Shown piece by piece: positions 42,309-50,574 of a DNA stretch of 64,000 bases; positions within the stretch are counted from its first letter, which is position 1, and each line of letters opens with the position of its first letter. The notes under the pieces were generated by a model. It worked only from the letters and a program-made list of their open reading frames with translations. It was not told the DNA's origin and ran no database searches. This stretch comes from Colicola sp016286205 (lineage in GTDB: Bacteria > Bacteroidota > Bacteroidia > Bacteroidales > Paludibacteraceae): assembly GCA_016286205.1 (NCBI GenBank), contig JAEESF010000004.1, positions 118,125 through 182,124 on the forward strand, given 5' to 3'. The translations under genes and the position numbers were made by a program.

Positions 42309-43501
42309 AACAAGAACCACTATACATAGCCGATTTCAACTATCCGCTGCCGGATGAGCGAATTGCCAAATATCCGCTCGCCGAGCGCGACCATAGCAAA
42401 CTGCTGGTCTATCGCGATGGCCAAGTCAGCGAAGACCGCTTTTTCAACGTAGGCGATTATATTGCCGACGGCGCGCTCCTTGTTTATAATAACACGCGCG
42501 TGATACAGGCTCGCCTGGAATTTCGCAAACCCACCGGCGCACGAATCGAGGTCTTCTGTCTCGAGCCGCTTGAGCCGCACGACTACCAACTTTCGCTCGG
42601 CAGCACCAACGGTTGCACCTGGAAATGCATGATCGGCAATGCCAAAAAATGGCATGACGAATATCTGGAGTATCCGGTTGAGAAACTCGGTCTTGCGCTT
42701 CGCGCGTACAAAGGTGCGACGCTGGGCAATGCCTACTCCGTCCGTTTCGAATGGGACGACCGGACCATCAGCTTTGCTGAGATACTCGATGCAGCAGGCG
42801 AACTGCCTATTCCGCCCTACCTGAACCGCAAAACCGAAGAGAGCGACAAAACGACTTACCAAACAGTCTATTCGCGCATCAAGGGTAGCGTGGCCGCGCC
42901 TACGGCGGGACTTCATTTCACCGACCAAGTACTGAATAATCTGCATAGCAGAGGCATCGAGACCGACGAAGTCACGCTTCACGTGGGTGCAGGAACATTT
43001 CTTCCGGTCAAAACCTCCGATGCCAACGAACACGTCATGCACACGGAGATTATCGCCGTGCCCAGAGCCACTATCGCCAATGTACAAGCCCATTTGGGCC
43101 ATATTGTGGCGGTCGGAACAACTAGCATGCGAACGCTCGAGAGCCTTTATTTCATGGGCTGTAAGCAAGCCGCGACTGTCAGTCAGTTCGAACCCTACGA
43201 GGCCGATTACCCACTAAGCGCGAAAGAATCCCTGCAACGGCTTCTCGACTGGATGGATGCCACAGGCCAAACAACGCTTCACGCGGAAACTCAAATCATG
43301 ATCAAGCCGGGTTACCGGTTCCACATAGTTGACCAATTGATTACCAATTTCCACCAACCGCAATCCACTCTGCTTCTGTTGGTTAGCGCATTTGTCGGTG
43401 GCGACTGGAGAACCATCTACGACTATGCTCTGAGCCACGATTTCCGCTTCCTCTCCTACGGAGATTCCAGTATTTTAACAAAACACGTCCCTACCCCCTA
43501 A
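42305..43501 (+). CDS. queA: tRNA preQ1(34) S-adenosylmethionine ribosyltransferase-isomerase
   Basis: A 398-residue enzyme that adds the cyclopentenediol-like ring to preQ1 at tRNA wobble position 34 during queuosine synthesis. Family features are DFNYPLPDERIAKYPLAERD, LLVYNNTRVIQARL, GSVAAPTAGLHFT and HVGAGTFLPVK, ending near ITNFHQPQSTLLLLVSAF. Length is somewhat above E. coli QueA (about 356). Its stop codon (43,499-43,501) lies inside the 7-bp array that fills the gap to tatD. Confidence 0.95.
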   Translation: MKQEPLYIADFNYPLPDERIAKYPLAERDHSKLLVYRDGQVSEDRFFNVGDYIADGALLVYNNTRVIQARLEFRKPTGARIEVFCLEPLEPHDYQLSLGSTNGCTWKCMIGNAKKWHDEYLEYPVEKLGLALRAYKGATLGNAYSVRFEWDDRTISFAEILDAAGELPIPPYLNRKTEESDKTTYQTVYSRIKGSVAAPTAGLHFTDQVLNNLHSRGIETDEVTLHVGAGTFLPVKTSDANEHVMHTEIIAVPRATIANVQAHLGHIVAVGTTSMRTLESLYFMGCKQAATVSQFEPYEADYPLSAKESLQRLLDWMDATGQTTLHAETQIMIKPGYRFHIVDQLITNFHQPQSTLLLLVSAFVGGDWRTIYDYALSHDFRFLSYGDSSILTKHVPTP

Positions 43502-43551
43502 CCACTAACCACTAACCACTAACCACTAACCACTAACCACTAACCCTTATG
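43489..43551. repeat. 7-bp array spanning the queA-tatD junction
   Basis: ccctacc, ccctaac, then six perfect cactaac units and ccttatg. It includes the queA stop codon and ends in the tatD ATG, so the whole 47-nt gap is repeat. Confidence 0.95.
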
Positions 43552-44346
43552 CTAGATACGCATTGCCACATAGACGAAGAAGCTTTCTCCGCGGACCAAG
43601 AGGCTGTTATCGCACGCCAAAAAGCGGAAGGCGTCCAAGCGATGATTGTGCCCGGAGTGAATGTGGATTCTATCTCCTCGGTGCTGGATGTATGCCAAAG
43701 GCATAAAGGCTACTGTTTTCCTGCGCTCGGATTGCATCCTGAGGATGTGAAAGACGATTGGCAAACAGCGTTAACCACTATCGAAAAGGCCATTCGCACG
43801 CATCGCAATCAACTGGTGGCAATCGGCGAAATCGGATTGGATTATTACTGGGACACCACTTACAAAGAGCAGCAAAAAGAAGTGCTTCGCCGACAATTGC
43901 TTTTAGCGCGCGAACTTGATTTGCCGGTCATTCTGCACAATCGCGAAGCAACAGAAGATATCTTGACTATTGTCAAAGAGTGCGCTGCGCTCAGCAATCA
44001 GCCTTCAGCCCTTCGCGGCGTTTTCCATTGTTTCAATGGCAGCAAAGAGACCGCGCAACAGATTCTGAATATGGGTTTCTACCTGGGCATTGGCGGTGTA
44101 CTGACCTTCAAAAATTGCAAACTCAAGGAGATGCTCAGAGAACTGCCTCAAGCCCAAGTCCTCCAACGTCTCGTTCTTGAAACAGACGCGCCGTACATGG
44201 CCCCGGTTCCCCATCGCGGAGAGAGAAACGAAAGCCGATTTATGATCCACATAGTGGAATTACTGGCAGAGATTTTCAACACTTCGAAAGAAGACATCAT
44301 AGAAACTACAAGCAAAAACGCGAAACTACTTTTCAAACTAGAATAA
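43549..44346 (+). CDS. tatD: TatD-family metal-dependent hydrolase
   Basis: A 265-residue TIM-barrel nuclease/hydrolase. Metal ligands appear in MLDTHCHIDEEAF, IGEIGLDYYWD, LPVILHNREA and GVFHCFNG, plus LVLETDAPYMAP. TatD proteins have 3'-5' DNase activity and roles in DNA repair or degradation. It lies downstream of queA, 2 nt before the next gene, so it is probably co-transcribed. Confidence 0.93.
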   Translation: MLDTHCHIDEEAFSADQEAVIARQKAEGVQAMIVPGVNVDSISSVLDVCQRHKGYCFPALGLHPEDVKDDWQTALTTIEKAIRTHRNQLVAIGEIGLDYYWDTTYKEQQKEVLRRQLLLARELDLPVILHNREATEDILTIVKECAALSNQPSALRGVFHCFNGSKETAQQILNMGFYLGIGGVLTFKNCKLKEMLRELPQAQVLQRLVLETDAPYMAPVPHRGERNESRFMIHIVELLAEIFNTSKEDIIETTSKNAKLLFKLE

Positions 44347-44348
44347 AT

Positions 44349-45056
44349 ATGAAAAAGCTATTGATTATTCCTTTTCTGGCTATTGCCTTACCGCTACTAG
44401 CAGAAGGAGCCCATCCCTATTTCAGTTCTCCTGAAATGCCGAATGCTCTGCATTATCTCCCCGGCCCACCTCAAACCAACGAGATGCGTTTTGCCTACGA
44501 CACCGCACAATATCAATGGGGCAAACGCATGCGTCCGACTGCTCGTGGCGAAAAAGCCAAAGCCGATGCCGAATATAGCATTGAGCGTATGTCCGCCATT
44601 TTTTCTCCGGTCATGGGAATCACTATTTCCAAGGCCAATACTCCGGAGTTGTGGAAATTGCTAACCGATGCCACCAAAACCACCAACCGTGCTTGCGATA
44701 GCGCGAAGATAACATATATGCGCAAACGCCCGTACATGGTGTTCAACGAGCCTACCTTAGTTCCGGAAGACGAAGAAGACTTGCGCCACAATGGCTCGTA
44801 TCCTTCGGGACACACCACATTGGGTTGGACCACCGCGCTCATCTTAGTCGAAATCAATCCGGCTGCAGAAGACGATTTGCTGCGCGAAGGATTTGAGTAC
44901 GGCCAAAGCCGTGTAATTGCCGGTTTCCACTGGCAGAGTGATGTAGATGCCGCTCGCGTAGTAGCCAGTGCCGCATTTGCTCGTTTGCATACTAGCCCTG
45001 CATATTTGAAGCAACTTCAAAAAGCGCAAAAAGAGTTCGCTAAAAAGAAGAAATGA
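44349..45056 (+). CDS. Class A acid phosphatase / PAP2 family, periplasmic
   Basis: A 235-residue secreted phosphatase with signal peptide MKKLLIIPFLAIALPLLAEG. The PAP2 signature is complete: K-x-RPYMVF, GSYPSGHTTLG and SRVIAGFHWQSDVDA, as in PhoN-type nonspecific acid phosphatases. It should release phosphate from organic esters in the periplasm. The lysine-rich end (KEFAKKKK) is ordinary. Confidence 0.88.
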   Translation: MKKLLIIPFLAIALPLLAEGAHPYFSSPEMPNALHYLPGPPQTNEMRFAYDTAQYQWGKRMRPTARGEKAKADAEYSIERMSAIFSPVMGITISKANTPELWKLLTDATKTTNRACDSAKITYMRKRPYMVFNEPTLVPEDEEDLRHNGSYPSGHTTLGWTTALILVEINPAAEDDLLREGFEYGQSRVIAGFHWQSDVDAARVVASAAFARLHTSPAYLKQLQKAQKEFAKKKK

Positions 45057-45117
45057 TGCTTCGATAGTAAGTTAATGGGGCAAAAAAGTCTAAAATTGCA
45101 AAAAAAATGCGCAAAAG

Positions 45118-45149
45118 TTTGCATAATTGAGAAAAAAGCAGTATTTTTG
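45118..45149 (+). promoter_or_regulatory. tRNA-Ser promoter
   Basis: TTTG (45118-45121) and TATTTTTG (45142-45149), 20 bp apart. The start point lies about 55 nt before the tRNA, and a short ACTGC/GCAGT hairpin is in the leader. Confidence 0.75.
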
Positions 45150-45209
45150 CAGTCGCATAATGCGGAAACGCCCCTCGGGAGTACTGCGTAAGCAGTGTTG
45201 CCGAACTTA

Positions 45210-45297
45210 GGAGAGATGCTCGAGTGGTTTAAGAGGCACGCCTGGAAAGCGTGTAAACTTCAAAAGGGTTTCCGGGGTTCGAATCCCCGTCTCTCCG
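45210..45297 (+). tRNA. tRNA-Ser (anticodon GGA)
   Basis: Acceptor GGAGAGA pairs with TCTCTCC; discriminator G. The anticodon stem CACGC/GCGTG encloses CTGGAAA, so the anticodon is GGA (45244-45246). A long variable arm and a GGTTCGAATCC T-loop fit a class II tRNA-Ser. CCA is not encoded. Confidence 0.95.
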
Positions 45298-45352
45298 CAA
45301 ACCGAAAATACAAACAAAACACAAATAACTTAATTATCAAATTTTTTATCTC

Positions 45353-46180
45353 ATGAAAAAAGTATTTGCAACCCTTACGGTGCTGGCTATGCTGACCTTT
45401 GGTAGCGCAGCCCTGATGGCACAAGAGGCAGCTGCTCCTGAGCAAGAGGCAGCAGAACAAGTAGATGAGGCAGCTCCTGCTGCTGAAGAAGTTGTAGCAG
45501 AAGAAGCTCCTGCGGAGGAAGCAGGCGGACTCGTAGCTCTGCACAAAGTATTGAAAACCAAATTTATTGAAGGTGGTGCCGGATTTATGGCATTGACTTT
45601 GGTCTGCTTGGTATTCGGTTTGGCTCTTTGTATCGAGCGTATTATCTATCTGTCGCTTAGCAAGACTAACACCAAGGCGCTGCTTGAGAAGATAGAGGCT
45701 GCTCTGAAAGAAGGCGGTATTGAAAAGGCGCTGGAGGTTTGCCGTGAAACACGCGGACCTGTGGCTAGTATTTTCTACCAAGGATTGAGCCGCTACGACG
45801 AAGGTATTGACGTGGTTGAGAAGACTGTTGCTAGCTATGGTGGCGTTCAACTCGGTTTGCTCGAGAAGAACCTCAGCTGGATTTCGCTCTTCATCTCCAT
45901 CGCTCCATCTCTCGGATTCTTGGGTACCATCATCGGTATGATCGCTGCCTTCGATAAGATCCAACAAGTTGGTGATATCTCGGCTACCGTTGTTGCCGGA
46001 GGTATTAAGGTTGCCTTGTTGACCACCCTTCTCGGTTTGATCATCGCTATCGTACTCCAGTTGTTCTACAACTACATCCTGAGCCTCATCGAGGGTCTGG
46101 TGAACGAAATGGAGGACAGCTCGATCAGCCTGCTTGACATTGTAGTTGAATTCGACGCTGCCCAGAAAAAGAAAAAATAA
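45353..46180 (+). CDS. exbB: MotA/TolQ/ExbB proton channel family protein
   Basis: A 275-residue inner-membrane protein that couples the proton gradient to TonB-dependent uptake. It has a signal-like first segment (MKKVFATLTVLAMLTFGSAALMA), then an Ala/Glu-rich periplasmic stretch typical of Bacteroidales, and three hydrophobic helices. The conserved core is SIAPSLGFLGTIIGMIAAF followed by VVAGGIKVALLTTLLGL. It is first in an operon with an unknown membrane protein and two ExbD proteins, which would energise SusC-like transporters. An array of 7-mers follows its stop codon. Confidence 0.92.
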   Translation: MKKVFATLTVLAMLTFGSAALMAQEAAAPEQEAAEQVDEAAPAAEEVVAEEAPAEEAGGLVALHKVLKTKFIEGGAGFMALTLVCLVFGLALCIERIIYLSLSKTNTKALLEKIEAALKEGGIEKALEVCRETRGPVASIFYQGLSRYDEGIDVVEKTVASYGGVQLGLLEKNLSWISLFISIAPSLGFLGTIIGMIAAFDKIQQVGDISATVVAGGIKVALLTTLLGLIIAIVLQLFYNYILSLIEGLVNEMEDSSISLLDIVVEFDAAQKKKK

Positions 46181-46229
46181 GTAGAAAGTCACGAGTCGAA
46201 AGACAAAAGACCAATTACTAATTATTAAA
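46181..46229. repeat. Degenerate 7-bp array in the exbB operon
   Basis: gtagaaa, gtcacga, gtcgaaa, gacaaaa, gaccaat, tactaat, tattaaa: begins immediately after the exbB stop and leads towards the next start (46,245). Confidence 0.55.
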
Positions 46230-46244
46230 CAATTCTGAGCAATT

Positions 46245-46721
46245 ATGAAAAACTATAAATTATTACCAAAAGTGACGCTTTGGACACTGCTGGCCTTAGG
46301 CATCATAGCTATTGCTATGTTCTTTGCCGGCGGAGCCAATGGCAGCCTGGAGGTAGCCGGTGATTTCCTGGATATTCCTCGATTTACCGACCTATTCCTG
46401 GCATGGAACTACATCCTGTTCGGTTTGGTAGTGCTCGTTACTCTGGCTGTTGTAGTAGTCGAGTTCGTACGCAACTGGAAGGACAATCGTCGCAAAGCTT
46501 ATGCTACGCTCGGCGTAGTATGCGGCTTTATCCTACTGGGATGCCTCTGCTGGTTCCTCGGTAGTCCGGAGAAGATTGACATCATTGGTTACGAAGGCAC
46601 CGACAACCAAGGCGCATGGGCACAACTCAGCGACGCTGTTATCTATGCTTGCTATATCCTGGTCGTTGCTACCATCGGTACTATGATTTGGGGTATTATC
46701 CATACCAAACGTCTGAAATAA
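46245..46721 (+). CDS. Unknown membrane protein in the ExbB/ExbD operon
   Basis: A 158-residue protein with four hydrophobic helices (VTLWTLLALGIIAIAMFF first) and a short periplasmic stretch (EKIDIIGYEGTDNQGAW). Similar proteins accompany exbB-exbD in Bacteroidales, but no function is known to me. It lies 12 nt before the first exbD gene. It may be an accessory subunit of the energy-coupling complex. Confidence 0.8.
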   Translation: MKNYKLLPKVTLWTLLALGIIAIAMFFAGGANGSLEVAGDFLDIPRFTDLFLAWNYILFGLVVLVTLAVVVVEFVRNWKDNRRKAYATLGVVCGFILLGCLCWFLGSPEKIDIIGYEGTDNQGAWAQLSDAVIYACYILVVATIGTMIWGIIHTKRLK

Positions 46722-46733
46722 AACACATCCATT

Positions 46734-47315
46734 ATGGCAAAGAAAATCCCACAGATTAACGCCAGCTCCATGGCCGATATCTCGTTCCTGTTGCTGATTT
46801 TCTTCTTGGTCACAACGTCTATGGACGTTAACCAAGGACTGGCTCGCCGTCTGCCTGCTCCTATTCCTCCCGATCAGAAAATCGAGGATAAGGATATTAA
46901 CAAGCGCAACCTGTTGGTAGTCAAGATCAACTCGGCTAACCAGCTGATGGTGCAAGGCCAGCTAACGGATGTGAAGCAACTTCGCGAGCGTGCCAAAGAG
47001 TTCATCAAGAATGAGCAAAATGCTGACTACTATCCGAAGGTGTATGAAGAGGATTTCGGTGCTCCGTTTGGCGTAGTACGCTACACCAAAGATCACGTTA
47101 TCTCCGTACAAAACGACGTGGATACTCAGTATCAGGCTTATCTGGATGTACAGAATGAATTGGTAGCGGCGTATAACGAACTGCGTGACGAATGCGCGCA
47201 GAAGTATTTCCACAAGGCTTACAACGAACTGGAAGAGGATCAACAGAAACAGATCCAAAAGATCTATCCTCAAAAGATTTCGGAGGCAGAGCCTAAAAAC
47301 TACGGAGGAAACTAA
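46734..47315 (+). CDS. exbD: ExbD/TolR biopolymer transport protein (first copy)
   Basis: A 193-residue protein with one N-terminal helix: INASSMADISFLLLIFFLVTTSMDV, where the Asp is the proton-carrying residue. The C-terminal part is periplasmic and longer than in E. coli ExbD, with an acidic helical region. It works with ExbB and the second ExbD 1 nt downstream. Two different ExbD paralogues in one operon is the usual Bacteroidota arrangement. Confidence 0.92.
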   Translation: MAKKIPQINASSMADISFLLLIFFLVTTSMDVNQGLARRLPAPIPPDQKIEDKDINKRNLLVVKINSANQLMVQGQLTDVKQLRERAKEFIKNEQNADYYPKVYEEDFGAPFGVVRYTKDHVISVQNDVDTQYQAYLDVQNELVAAYNELRDECAQKYFHKAYNELEEDQQKQIQKIYPQKISEAEPKNYGGN

Positions 47316-47316
47316 C

Positions 47317-47787
47317 ATGGCAAAGATACGTAGAAACGATAAGCGTGAGATGCCGGCGTTGAATACGTCGTCGCTCCCTGATATCATCTTCATGCTGCTA
47401 TTCTTCTTCATGTCAGTTACTTCGATGAAGGAGGTTACCTACAAGGTGCAATTCAAGAACCCGCAGGCAACCGAGCTGACCAAACTGGAGAAGAAGAGTC
47501 TGGTGCGCTATATCTACGTTGGTACTCCTACTGCAGAGTTCCGCAAGCAATATGGTGCTGAGACTCGTATCCAGCTGGATGACGCGTTTGCAGAGACCAA
47601 GGAGATTGGCGAATATATCGTCAACGAGCGTTCCTCTATGAAGGAAAGCGACCAAGGTCTGATGACGGTCTCCATTAAGGCAGACAAGGAAACGAAAATG
47701 GGTGTAATTGCGGACATCAAGCAGGAACTGCGTCGCGCATATGCACTCAAGATAAGTTACGCTGCTACGCAGCGAACCAATTACTAA
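47317..47787 (+). CDS. exbD: ExbD/TolR biopolymer transport protein (second copy)
   Basis: A 156-residue protein. It starts at 47,317 (MAKIRRNDKREMPALNTSSLPDIIFMLLFFFMSV), where PDIIF carries the conserved Asp; a longer upstream frame overlaps the first exbD. The periplasmic domain follows (SIKADKETKMGVIADIKQELRRA). It is last in the operon, followed by a terminator. Confidence 0.92.
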   Translation: MAKIRRNDKREMPALNTSSLPDIIFMLLFFFMSVTSMKEVTYKVQFKNPQATELTKLEKKSLVRYIYVGTPTAEFRKQYGAETRIQLDDAFAETKEIGEYIVNERSSMKESDQGLMTVSIKADKETKMGVIADIKQELRRAYALKISYAATQRTNY

Positions 47788-47790
47788 AAA

Positions 47791-47818
47791 TTAAAGCCAT
47801 CCGCAAGGGTGGCTTTAT
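47791..47818 (+). terminator. Terminator of the exbBD operon
   Basis: AAAGCCA(T)CC and GG(G)TGGCTTT form a stem with loop GCAA, followed by ATTTTTAT. Confidence 0.85.
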
Positions 47819-47844
47819 TTTTATAGTTGGTTACCGTTGGTGGA

Positions 47845-49167
47845 TCATTTCAGTCGTTTGCCCGTGATTCGTAGGTCGCCCAAAGAGAGATAGCGTTTCT
47901 TCTGAGGCGTGCCTTTCGAATCGTGCCAAGGCAAAACACGCAGATAGAGGGTCTGTCCCGCGGGAACCAAAATAGGTTGCGTCAACTGGATGGTCAGCGT
48001 TTTGTTTTTAGGCAGAGCCGTATTCTCGTAGATGGTAGTCACGCCACTAAATTGCTCGCCAAAGCCATAATTGATATGCAGATTCATCCCATCGCTGCCT
48101 TTTGCGCGAATGGGTAGAGTGATAGCCTCAATGACCAAACCTTTCTTTTTGTCTGCTGCAATCGTATATTCTACGTAGCGATTAGCTACTTCGTCAATTT
48201 CACCTGCCGGCCATAATCCGCCGAGTGGTTCATAACCTTTCTGAGAAAGTTGCAAATTGCTGAGTCGATTGACCGCTAAAGTTTCGCTAAAAGGCGTTCC
48301 TTTGGCTGCAAAAGCCGCTCTGCGGCCTTTCTCTTCTATTCGCTGACTATATGCAGCATATTCCTCTTGCGAGGGAAATACCAACCACGATTTCAGTTGT
48401 TCCAATTCGGGCGATTGACTGATGAGATTGTATGCCAGTGTGGCAATGGTCATTCCGCCTGTGGCACCCGTGTGCGTTTTATCCCCACAATTGAAATAAT
48501 CGCGCATGCATACTGTACGTCCTGCGCGCTCGTAGAGTTCCTGCGAAGCAGAAGTCATATCCAGATACGTGACCAACATCTCATCCGCTACCTCGCGCAT
48601 ACAACGGACATAATCCTTGTTCGGACCCAAATTGTGTCGTCCTTCGTCATTGATCTTGCCATCCTTGAAATAGGCACGGCATATAGGTGCCATCAAGATA
48701 GGAGTCACGCCCATTTGACGCGCTTCGCGTATATACGCGCGCAAATAATTCTTATAAGTAGTATTGGGTTCCGTACCACGCATGTCTGTCAGCGTATCCT
48801 GGCCTTCCGCACGCAGACGTGCGTTCTGAACATACACATCTTCCCCCTTGCATTTTTCATCATTGTGTGCAAACTGAATAATCAGGTAATCGCCCGCGTG
48901 CATCTGCTGCTTGACCGAAGGCCACAGATTGTCCGTCTCGTAGAACGTGCGTGTACTAGCACCACTCTTACCGCGATTGTTTACCTCTACCGAATCAGTA
49001 TTGAAGAAAGCCTGTAGGTACAATCCCCAGCCGCGTTTGGGCGTAGCTGCAGGTTGATACTCGCTCATCGTACTATCGCCGATGGTATGCACACGGCGCT
49101 TAGCAGCCGTTGCGGGCAACAGAAAGAGCGCAGAAAGAACAAAAATGAGAATATATCTGTTTTTCAT
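47845..49167 (-). CDS. Rhamnogalacturonan acetylesterase (CE12, SGNH hydrolase)
   Basis: A 440-residue secreted enzyme with signal peptide MKNRYILIFVLSALFLLPATA. It removes acetyl groups from rhamnogalacturonan in pectin. SGNH blocks are visible: IGDSTMSEY (Ser), NRGKSGASTRTF, IIQFAHNDEKC (Asn) and DKTHTGATGG (Asp/His). Residues about 300-440 form an added beta-rich domain that may bind substrate. It complements the pectate lyase and pectinesterase of the locus 20 kb away, so the organism looks equipped for decorated pectins. Confidence 0.88.
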   Translation of the reverse strand: MKNRYILIFVLSALFLLPATAAKRRVHTIGDSTMSEYQPAATPKRGWGLYLQAFFNTDSVEVNNRGKSGASTRTFYETDNLWPSVKQQMHAGDYLIIQFAHNDEKCKGEDVYVQNARLRAEGQDTLTDMRGTEPNTTYKNYLRAYIREARQMGVTPILMAPICRAYFKDGKINDEGRHNLGPNKDYVRCMREVADEMLVTYLDMTSASQELYERAGRTVCMRDYFNCGDKTHTGATGGMTIATLAYNLISQSPELEQLKSWLVFPSQEEYAAYSQRIEEKGRRAAFAAKGTPFSETLAVNRLSNLQLSQKGYEPLGGLWPAGEIDEVANRYVEYTIAADKKKGLVIEAITLPIRAKGSDGMNLHINYGFGEQFSGVTTIYENTALPKNKTLTIQLTQPILVPAGQTLYLRVLPWHDSKGTPQKKRYLSLGDLRITGKRLK

Positions 49168-49176
49168 AATAAAGTA

Positions 49177-49977
49177 TTACAGCAAATATCGTTTCCGAAG
49201 AAGATGAATATCGTCGCGAGTGAGGAAAAGTTGGTTTTGCAGATATTCGTTCATGCCACCGAACTCACAATCGATAAGGTCGAGCGTAGTGCGGAAATTC
49301 TTGGTGCTAACGCCCATAAAGGCCTGAATGACATCCATCTCTGCCTCGCCTCCACCACGACTCATGACATCATCATTAAGACGCGCTACCAATTCTCGGT
49401 AGGCCGTGTTGCTGAGATCAAAATCGTTGATAATCACTTCGCGGTCAACACCTAGCGCGAAAAGCATAAACGCCGCACCCCAACCTGTGCGGTCTTTCCC
49501 CTGGAAGCAATGCCAAAGCACCGCGCCCTCTGGCGTCTCTATAATGAGTCGAAGAAAAGCAGCATATTGCAGTTGCGAATATTCACTTCGGATTAGCGAA
49601 GGATACATATCCGCGGCCATCTGCTGTACTTCGGGATAGAAAGCATAGTTGACTATATGACGTTCGAGATCCAGAAATGCTTCTTGCGGAATAGCCTGTC
49701 CACTGAGTCGTTCCTCACTCAAATCGATAGTGGGCAAACTGTGATGAGTAGCACCTTCTATCTCTCTGTCGGGCAAAAACTCAGCCTCACCTATCGAGCG
49801 GAAATCGAAGATTCGCCTCAACTGATACTCATCACGCAGACGACGAACATCTTCGTCAGTAGCATCATGCAGATGAGCCGTGCGCAGCAGTCGTCCGCTG
49901 CGTATTTCTCGCCCCTCATGGCCGATCAGTCCGCCCAAGTCGCGCGCATTGATAATATTGTCGAAAAGGATATCCAA
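49177..49977 (-). CDS. Tyrosine-protein phosphatase (Y_phosphatase3 family)
   Basis: A 266-residue phosphatase. The N-terminal NIINARDLGGLIGHEGREIRSGRLLRTAHL is the family hallmark and the P-loop is HCFQGKDRTGWG (Cys nucleophile, Arg). The substrate could be a phosphotyrosine protein or a phosphoinositide-like molecule. It is the last gene of a signalling run on the minus strand, 17 nt after the HD hydrolase gene. Confidence 0.87.
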   Translation of the reverse strand: MDILFDNIINARDLGGLIGHEGREIRSGRLLRTAHLHDATDEDVRRLRDEYQLRRIFDFRSIGEAEFLPDREIEGATHHSLPTIDLSEERLSGQAIPQEAFLDLERHIVNYAFYPEVQQMAADMYPSLIRSEYSQLQYAAFLRLIIETPEGAVLWHCFQGKDRTGWGAAFMLFALGVDREVIINDFDLSNTAYRELVARLNDDVMSRGGGEAEMDVIQAFMGVSTKNFRTTLDLIDCEFGGMNEYLQNQLFLTRDDIHLLRKRYLL

Positions 49978-49994
49978 GGTTGGAATTGCAAATT

Positions 49995-50573
49995 TTAGTG
50001 CTTAGGGAAAACTTGATTGATAAGAGCGACAAACTCTTGGTAAGCAAAGGTATCGCTGAGTTCGCTGAGCGAATCAGCTAAGCCGCGGTAATGCCACTCG
50101 TGGTCAGCTTTGTTCTTCACATGGAAAATATTCCACAGTTCATCTCCCTTTGTAGTGTAGTCGCGCGCGATGGCACGCATGTTGCTCAATTTATCGCCCA
50201 TCGCCACTATCTTAGCATCGTGCGGAGCATTTTTCAGTCGAGTAATAGCGGCTTGTTTACGGTCGTGCCAGCTATCCTCCTCGCTCACTCCTTCTGCAAA
50301 CTGGTCGCTTTCGGCAAATACCAAATCAGCAATGCGGTCGCCAAACTCACGACGCAACTCATCGACCGTCACATTCGTATCTTCGATAGTATCGTGCAAA
50401 GCCGCAGCGGCCAACAGTTCTTGGTCGGAAGTGATAGTAGCCACTATCTCAACCGCTTCCATCGGATGGACAATATACGGAAAACCTTTGCCGCGACGCT
50501 CGGTATTATGATGCGCGCGCACGGCAAAGACTATAGCTCGGTCGAGCAAGTCGGTGTCTAAGTAATTGTTCAT
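49995..50573 (-). CDS. HD-domain hydrolase, small SpoT/MESH1-like
   Basis: A 192-residue single-domain protein. It has RGKGFPYIVHPMEAVEI, LHDTIEDT (HD pair) and MGDKLSNMRAI, as in (p)ppGpp hydrolases of the MESH1 type. It starts at 50,573 (MNNYLDTDLLDRAI); an upstream in-frame ATG falls in the preceding gene. In the same cluster is a RelA/SpoT synthetase (51,429-52,511), so synthesis and breakdown of an alarmone may be paired here. The substrate has not been shown. Confidence 0.75.
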   Translation of the reverse strand: MNNYLDTDLLDRAIVFAVRAHHNTERRGKGFPYIVHPMEAVEIVATITSDQELLAAAALHDTIEDTNVTVDELRREFGDRIADLVFAESDQFAEGVSEEDSWHDRKQAAITRLKNAPHDAKIVAMGDKLSNMRAIARDYTTKGDELWNIFHVKNKADHEWHYRGLADSLSELSDTFAYQEFVALINQVFPKH

Positions 50574-50574
50574 A

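Noticed and set aside
43489..43551. CRISPR array
   Set aside because: Units of 7 bp without spacers; no cas genes in the window. The 11-bp arrays fail for the same reason.
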